Source of the DNA: Flavobacterium sp.
GTDB taxonomy: Bacteria; Bacteroidota; Bacteroidia; Flavobacteriales; Flavobacteriaceae
Length of the DNA stretch: 64,000 nt
Reading direction: 5' to 3'
Assembly (NCBI RefSeq): GCF_027533505.1
Contig: NZ_JAPZUB010000035.1
Location: forward strand, 1-64,000
This document shows positions 61,234 through 64,000 of this stretch, in pieces. Positions within the stretch are counted from its first letter, which is position 1. Every line of letters begins with the position of its first letter. A model generated the notes under the pieces. The model was not told the DNA's origin. It was given only the letters and a program-made list of their open reading frames with translations, and made no database searches. Made by a program: the position numbers and the translations under genes.

Positions 61234-61366
61234 TCAAAGCGGAGCTTTGTGGGAACTGCGAAGCAGAATCCCATTCGTGGTATTCTTATCCATTTAAATC
61301 TTCTACCTAACCCAAGTTACTTTCAAAGCAGCGCTTTATGGGAACTGCAGAGCAACATTCCATCCC
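61232..61366. repeat. two copies of an AAAGC-GCTTT / TGGGAACTGC double-hairpin element
   Basis: Copy 1 (61232-61273) and copy 2 (61321-61366) share TTTCAAAGC-x3-GCTTT followed by TGGGAACTGC-x3-GCA. Each folds as two successive hairpins (AAAGC/GCTTT, then TGGGA..CTGC/GCAG..TCCCA in copy 1). Spacing between starts is 89 bp. Looks like a REP- or MITE-like intergenic element. Confidence 0.6.
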
Positions 61367-61505
61367 AAAAAATGCCTCAATTTTTATCCGTTTGACGAAC
61401 ATTTTTTTGGCAAATACTTCACAACTCAAGAAATACAATACCAAAAAAAGAACAAAAACCAGCTTATTACGAGTATTTCGAATAAAATTGTCTTAAAATA
61501 TTTTT

Positions 61506-61538
61506 TTGTTTAATAATTTTAGTACTTTTGTTAAACAA
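61506..61538 (+). promoter_or_regulatory. merR promoter with paired operator-like element
   Basis: TTGTTTAA (61506-61513) and palindromic TTGTTAAACAA (61528-61538), starts 22 bp apart; the second overlaps the end of a perfect -7 box TACTTTTG (61523-61530). The same pair occurs upstream of crtI with 21-bp spacing. Confidence 0.6.
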
Positions 61539-61550
61539 AATAAAGTGATT

Positions 61551-62447
61551 ATGAACAGTGTCAAAAATACATTCAGTATCAAAGACTTGGAAAACCTTTC
61601 CGGGATCAAGGCCCATACCATTCGCATTTGGGAAAAGCGATACAATGTTTTTGAGCCTACGCGAACCGACACTAATATTCGTCTTTACGATATTAAAGCC
61701 CTTCAAAAATTATTAAACATCACACTTCTTCACGACTACGGTTATAAAATTTCGAAAATATCCAAACTGAGTGACGAAGAAATCAAAGACAAAGTGCGGG
61801 GTATCGTTTCTGAAAAAAGTGCCAAACATCATGCCATTAGTTCGTTTAAAATGGCCATGATGAATTTTGACCAAAAACTCTTTTTTGAAACCTATGACGA
61901 ACTTTTGTCGGAAAAAAATTTCAATGAGGTTTTCTTCGAAGTTTTCATTCCTCTCATGGAAGAATTGGGTGAATTGTGGCAGTCCGATACCATTACACCT
62001 GCCCATGAACACTTTATTAGTTACTTAATAAAACTTAAATTACTGATAAATACAGAGGAAGTTATAAAAAAACCTGCGCTTTTTGATGACAAAACCTTCG
62101 TTTTATTCTTACCTTTAAACGAAATTCACGAATTGGGTCTTATGTACCTGAACTACGAACTCAATTACCGCGGCTATTCTACCGTGTATTTGGGGGAAAG
62201 TGTTCCTGTTGAAAATTTAGCCGATCTCAAAAAATACTTTAACAATATTGTATGTATTGGCTACATCACCGTGGAACCCGACAAAGAGCATGTGAATGAT
62301 TACGTTCAAACCTTACAAAATACCGTTTTGGAAGACGCCAACGAAGTATGGCTGATTGGACGAATGACCGAAAACATAAGCCCTCGCGTAGTCAATCCCA
62401 AAACCAAAATTTTCAAATCGATAACCGAATTGCTCGGCGAATTGTAA
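61551..62447 (+). CDS. MerR-type regulator with cobalamin-binding domain (CarH/LitR-like)
   Basis: About 298 residues. N-terminal MerR helix-turn-helix (about 6-75; FSIKDLENLSGIKAHTIRIW, EKRYNVFEPTR). A helical bundle follows and then a Rossmann B12-binding domain. Both motifs of adenosylcobalamin photoreceptors are intact: W143-x9-E153-H154 (in ELWQSDTITPAHEHFISYL), which caps the upper face of the cofactor, and E191-x-H193-x2-G196 (NEIHELG), whose His is the lower ligand. In CarH proteins the dark tetramer represses carotenoid genes and light releases it. Directly upstream of crtI and crtB in the same direction. The ATG at 61551 begins the conserved domain. Light response is inferred from motifs. 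Confidence 0.9.
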   Translation: MNSVKNTFSIKDLENLSGIKAHTIRIWEKRYNVFEPTRTDTNIRLYDIKALQKLLNITLLHDYGYKISKISKLSDEEIKDKVRGIVSEKSAKHHAISSFKMAMMNFDQKLFFETYDELLSEKNFNEVFFEVFIPLMEELGELWQSDTITPAHEHFISYLIKLKLLINTEEVIKKPALFDDKTFVLFLPLNEIHELGLMYLNYELNYRGYSTVYLGESVPVENLADLKKYFNNIVCIGYITVEPDKEHVNDYVQTLQNTVLEDANEVWLIGRMTENISPRVVNPKTKIFKSITELLGEL

Positions 62448-62468
62448 AATTTTCTTAAGAAGTTAATG

Positions 62469-62500
62469 TTGTTTAACTTTTTTATATATTTGTTAAACAA
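62469..62500 (+). promoter_or_regulatory. crtI promoter with the same paired element as merR
   Basis: TTGTTTAA (62469-62476) and TTGTTAAACAA (62490-62500), starts 21 bp apart, with a perfect -7 box TATATTTG (62485-62492) overlapped by the second. The ATG follows at 62502, only 9 bp after the -7 box, so the mRNA would be leaderless or nearly so. Presumed target of the adjacent MerR/B12 regulator. Confidence 0.6.
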
Positions 62501-62501
62501 T

Positions 62502-63962
62502 ATGAGAAAAGAAATTGCTATCCTCGGATCCGGGTTTTCATCCCTCGCTGCCGCTTGCTATTTAGCACAACAAGGGCACGCTGTAACCATTTACGAAAAA
62601 AACAGTACCGTCGGCGGTCGAGCAAGACAGCTCAAACGCGATGGTTTTACTTTTGACATTGGCCCCACATGGTATTGGATGCCCGATGTTTTTGAACGCT
62701 TCTTTGCCGATTTTGGTAAAAAGCCTTCCGATTATTACACGTTAATAAAGCTAAATCCTGCGTATCAAGTCTATTTTGGCATCAGAGATTTTATTACTAT
62801 TAGTGATAATCTAGAAGATATCGCCGCCACATTTGAAGCAGAGGAAAAAGGAAGCGGTGAAACGTTGAAAAAGTTTATGAAGGAGGCCCAAAGCAATTAT
62901 GACATTGCGATTAAAGATTTGGTTTACCGTCCCGGGGAATCCCCGTTTGAGCTCGTCACCATGGAGACAGCTACCCGAGTGGGGCAGTTTTTCAGCAACA
63001 TTTCACGCGACATACGAAAACGCTTCAAAAACCCCAAACTCATCTCAATCTTAGAGTTTCCAGTATTATTCTTAGGCGCAAAACCCTCTGATACACCCTC
63101 GTTTTATAGCTTTATGAACTTTGCCGATTTTGGATTGGGGACATGGCATCCTAAAAACGGGATGTATTCAGTTATTCAGGGGATGGAAAAGTTAGCGCGC
63201 GAGTTGGGCGTTACAATTATCACCAATGCGCCCGTTGAAAAAATTGAGGTCGTAGAAAAAAAAGCGACAGGTATCCGAATAAATGGTATCTTTACCAAAG
63301 CCGATATCGTTGTTTCAGGTGCCGACTATCATCATACAGAACAATTGTTGGAGCCCGCCTATCGTGGGTACTCTGAATCGTATTGGGAAAACCGAACCTT
63401 TGCCCCTTCATCGTTATTATTCTATGTAGGGTTGAATAAAAAATTACGCAACGTTGAACACCATAGCTTGTTTTTTGACGTTGATTTTAATGCGCATGCG
63501 GCATCGATTTATGATCATCCAGAATGGCCAAAAGAACCCCTGTTTTATGCAAGTTTCCCTTCAAAAACAGACTCTAATGTGGCGCCAGAGGGACATGAAG
63601 CAGCGATTTTCCTCATTCCACTAGCCCCCGGATTGGAAGATACAGAAGCGTTGCGAAATAGTTATTTTGAAAAAATTATCACCCGTTTGGAACAGTTAAC
63701 CGAACAGCCGGTGAGAGCACATATCCTGTTTAAAGAATCCTTCTGTGTGAATGACTTTATCAAAGAATACAATTCATACAAAGGCAATGCGTACGGCATG
63801 GCAAACACGCTATTGCAGACGGCATTTTTACGACCCAAATTACGCAGCCGTAAAGTGAAACAGCTCTATTTCACAGGCCAGCTTACCGTACCGGGCCCCG
63901 GAGTACCGCCCTCGTTAATATCAGGGAAACTGGTGGCAGAATTGATTGCAAAATACAACTAA
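62502..63962 (+). CDS. crtI: phytoene desaturase CrtI
   Basis: About 486 residues, FAD-dependent membrane-associated enzyme that desaturates phytoene toward lycopene. The dinucleotide-binding site is IAILGSGFSSLAAACYLAQQ (about 5-24) with the acidic IYEK, then GGRARQLKRDGFTFDIGPTW and, at the C-terminus, the carotenoid-oxidoreductase motif TVPGPGVPPSLISGKLVA (about 460-477). Standard length. The crtB gene begins 15 bp downstream, giving the usual crtI-crtB pair. Expected product colours flavobacteria yellow-orange. Confidence 0.96.
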   Translation: MRKEIAILGSGFSSLAAACYLAQQGHAVTIYEKNSTVGGRARQLKRDGFTFDIGPTWYWMPDVFERFFADFGKKPSDYYTLIKLNPAYQVYFGIRDFITISDNLEDIAATFEAEEKGSGETLKKFMKEAQSNYDIAIKDLVYRPGESPFELVTMETATRVGQFFSNISRDIRKRFKNPKLISILEFPVLFLGAKPSDTPSFYSFMNFADFGLGTWHPKNGMYSVIQGMEKLARELGVTIITNAPVEKIEVVEKKATGIRINGIFTKADIVVSGADYHHTEQLLEPAYRGYSESYWENRTFAPSSLLFYVGLNKKLRNVEHHSLFFDVDFNAHAASIYDHPEWPKEPLFYASFPSKTDSNVAPEGHEAAIFLIPLAPGLEDTEALRNSYFEKIITRLEQLTEQPVRAHILFKESFCVNDFIKEYNSYKGNAYGMANTLLQTAFLRPKLRSRKVKQLYFTGQLTVPGPGVPPSLISGKLVAELIAKYN

Positions 63963-63977
63963 ATATACCAACAAGTT

Positions 63978-64000
63978 ATGAAATCGCTGTTTGATCAGGT
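63978..64000 (+). CDS. crtB: start of phytoene synthase CrtB (partial)
   Basis: Only MKSLFDQ and part of the next codon are visible before the window ends. The start resembles that of flavobacterial phytoene/squalene synthases and the position directly after crtI fits. Family call rests mainly on context. Confidence 0.6.

Larger units (their letters stand above)
61167..61550. other. 384-bp hairpin-rich intergenic region between tRNA-Leu and merR
   Basis: Contains a long inverted repeat (61172-61233), two copies of a double-hairpin element (61232-61273 and 61321-61366), a near-copy of the tRNA-Leu 3' end (61267-61281) and the merR control region (61506-61538). No gene is seen. The concentration of structure behind a tRNA is unlike other gaps in the window. 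Confidence 0.6.

Overview
The window is chromosomal DNA from a member of the Bacteroidota, most likely Flavobacteriaceae (Flavobacterium-like). The sequence is AT-rich. Shine-Dalgarno sites are mostly absent. Several promoters carry the Bacteroidota -7 box TAnnTTTG, some with a TTG or TTTG about 20 bp upstream. Surface proteins end in type IX secretion (T9SS) sorting domains of both type A and type B. There is a FecI/FecR/TonB-receptor cassette, and the right edge starts a carotenoid operon (crtI-crtB) behind a MerR/B12-type regulator. I see no rRNA, CRISPR array, insertion sequence, integrase or phage module. This is ordinary core chromosome with a few variable surface-protein loci.

Layout. 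1-1.2 kb: start of a leftward gene and a 1.1 kb non-coding stretch with three phased iterons and a hairpin/terminator pair. 1.2-6.2 kb: a T9SS leucine-rich protein, then GNAT-folD and ffh leftward. 6.3-8.8 kb: three exported proteins, two sharing a C-terminal domain. 8.8-12.8 kb: ECF sigma, FecR anti-sigma, TonB receptor. 12.9-24.4 kb: argS, a large T9SS type B protein with nine repeats, fabH, a YCF48-repeat protein, an S9 peptidase. 24.5-33 kb: DUF2975 plus Cro-type regulator, an orphan ABC ATPase, a 1377-residue modular T9SS protein, and a YadA-head-like protein with a C1q/TNF-like end. 33-42.4 kb: TetR/ABC1-kinase pair, OmpA and lipocalin-like lipoproteins, htpG, prolyl oligopeptidase, DUF2721 pair, a basic Trp/Arg-rich exported protein.

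42.5-47.4 kb is one tightly packed leftward operon: icd, three very small genes (two paralogues around a hidden 55-codon membrane protein), DUF6671, a Sua5-type tRNA-modification gene and an SbtA-type bicarbonate permease. 47.4-52.1 kb holds an L,D-transpeptidase-like protein, a DUF1800/DUF1501 pair with DUF1800 frameshifted, an EamA transporter and a DoxX-like gene interrupted by TGA. 52.1-60.7 kb: AlkB, sterol desaturase-like, TIGR03643, hydrolase, M61 peptidase, DUF4369, FKBP-like lipoprotein, S4 protein, TPMT-like methyltransferase, phosphoribosyltransferase, aroK. 60.8-61.2 kb: two identical tRNA-Lys and one tRNA-Leu, followed by a hairpin-rich intergenic region.

The most coherent system is at the right edge. 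A CarH-like regulator retains the W-x9-EH and ExHxxG cobalamin motifs. Its own promoter and the crtI promoter carry the same paired element (TTGTTTAA, then TTGTTAAACAA 21-22 bp later) across the core promoter, suggesting a B12/light-responsive autoregulated carotenoid switch. The least understood locus is the nested small-gene block inside the icd-sbtA operon.
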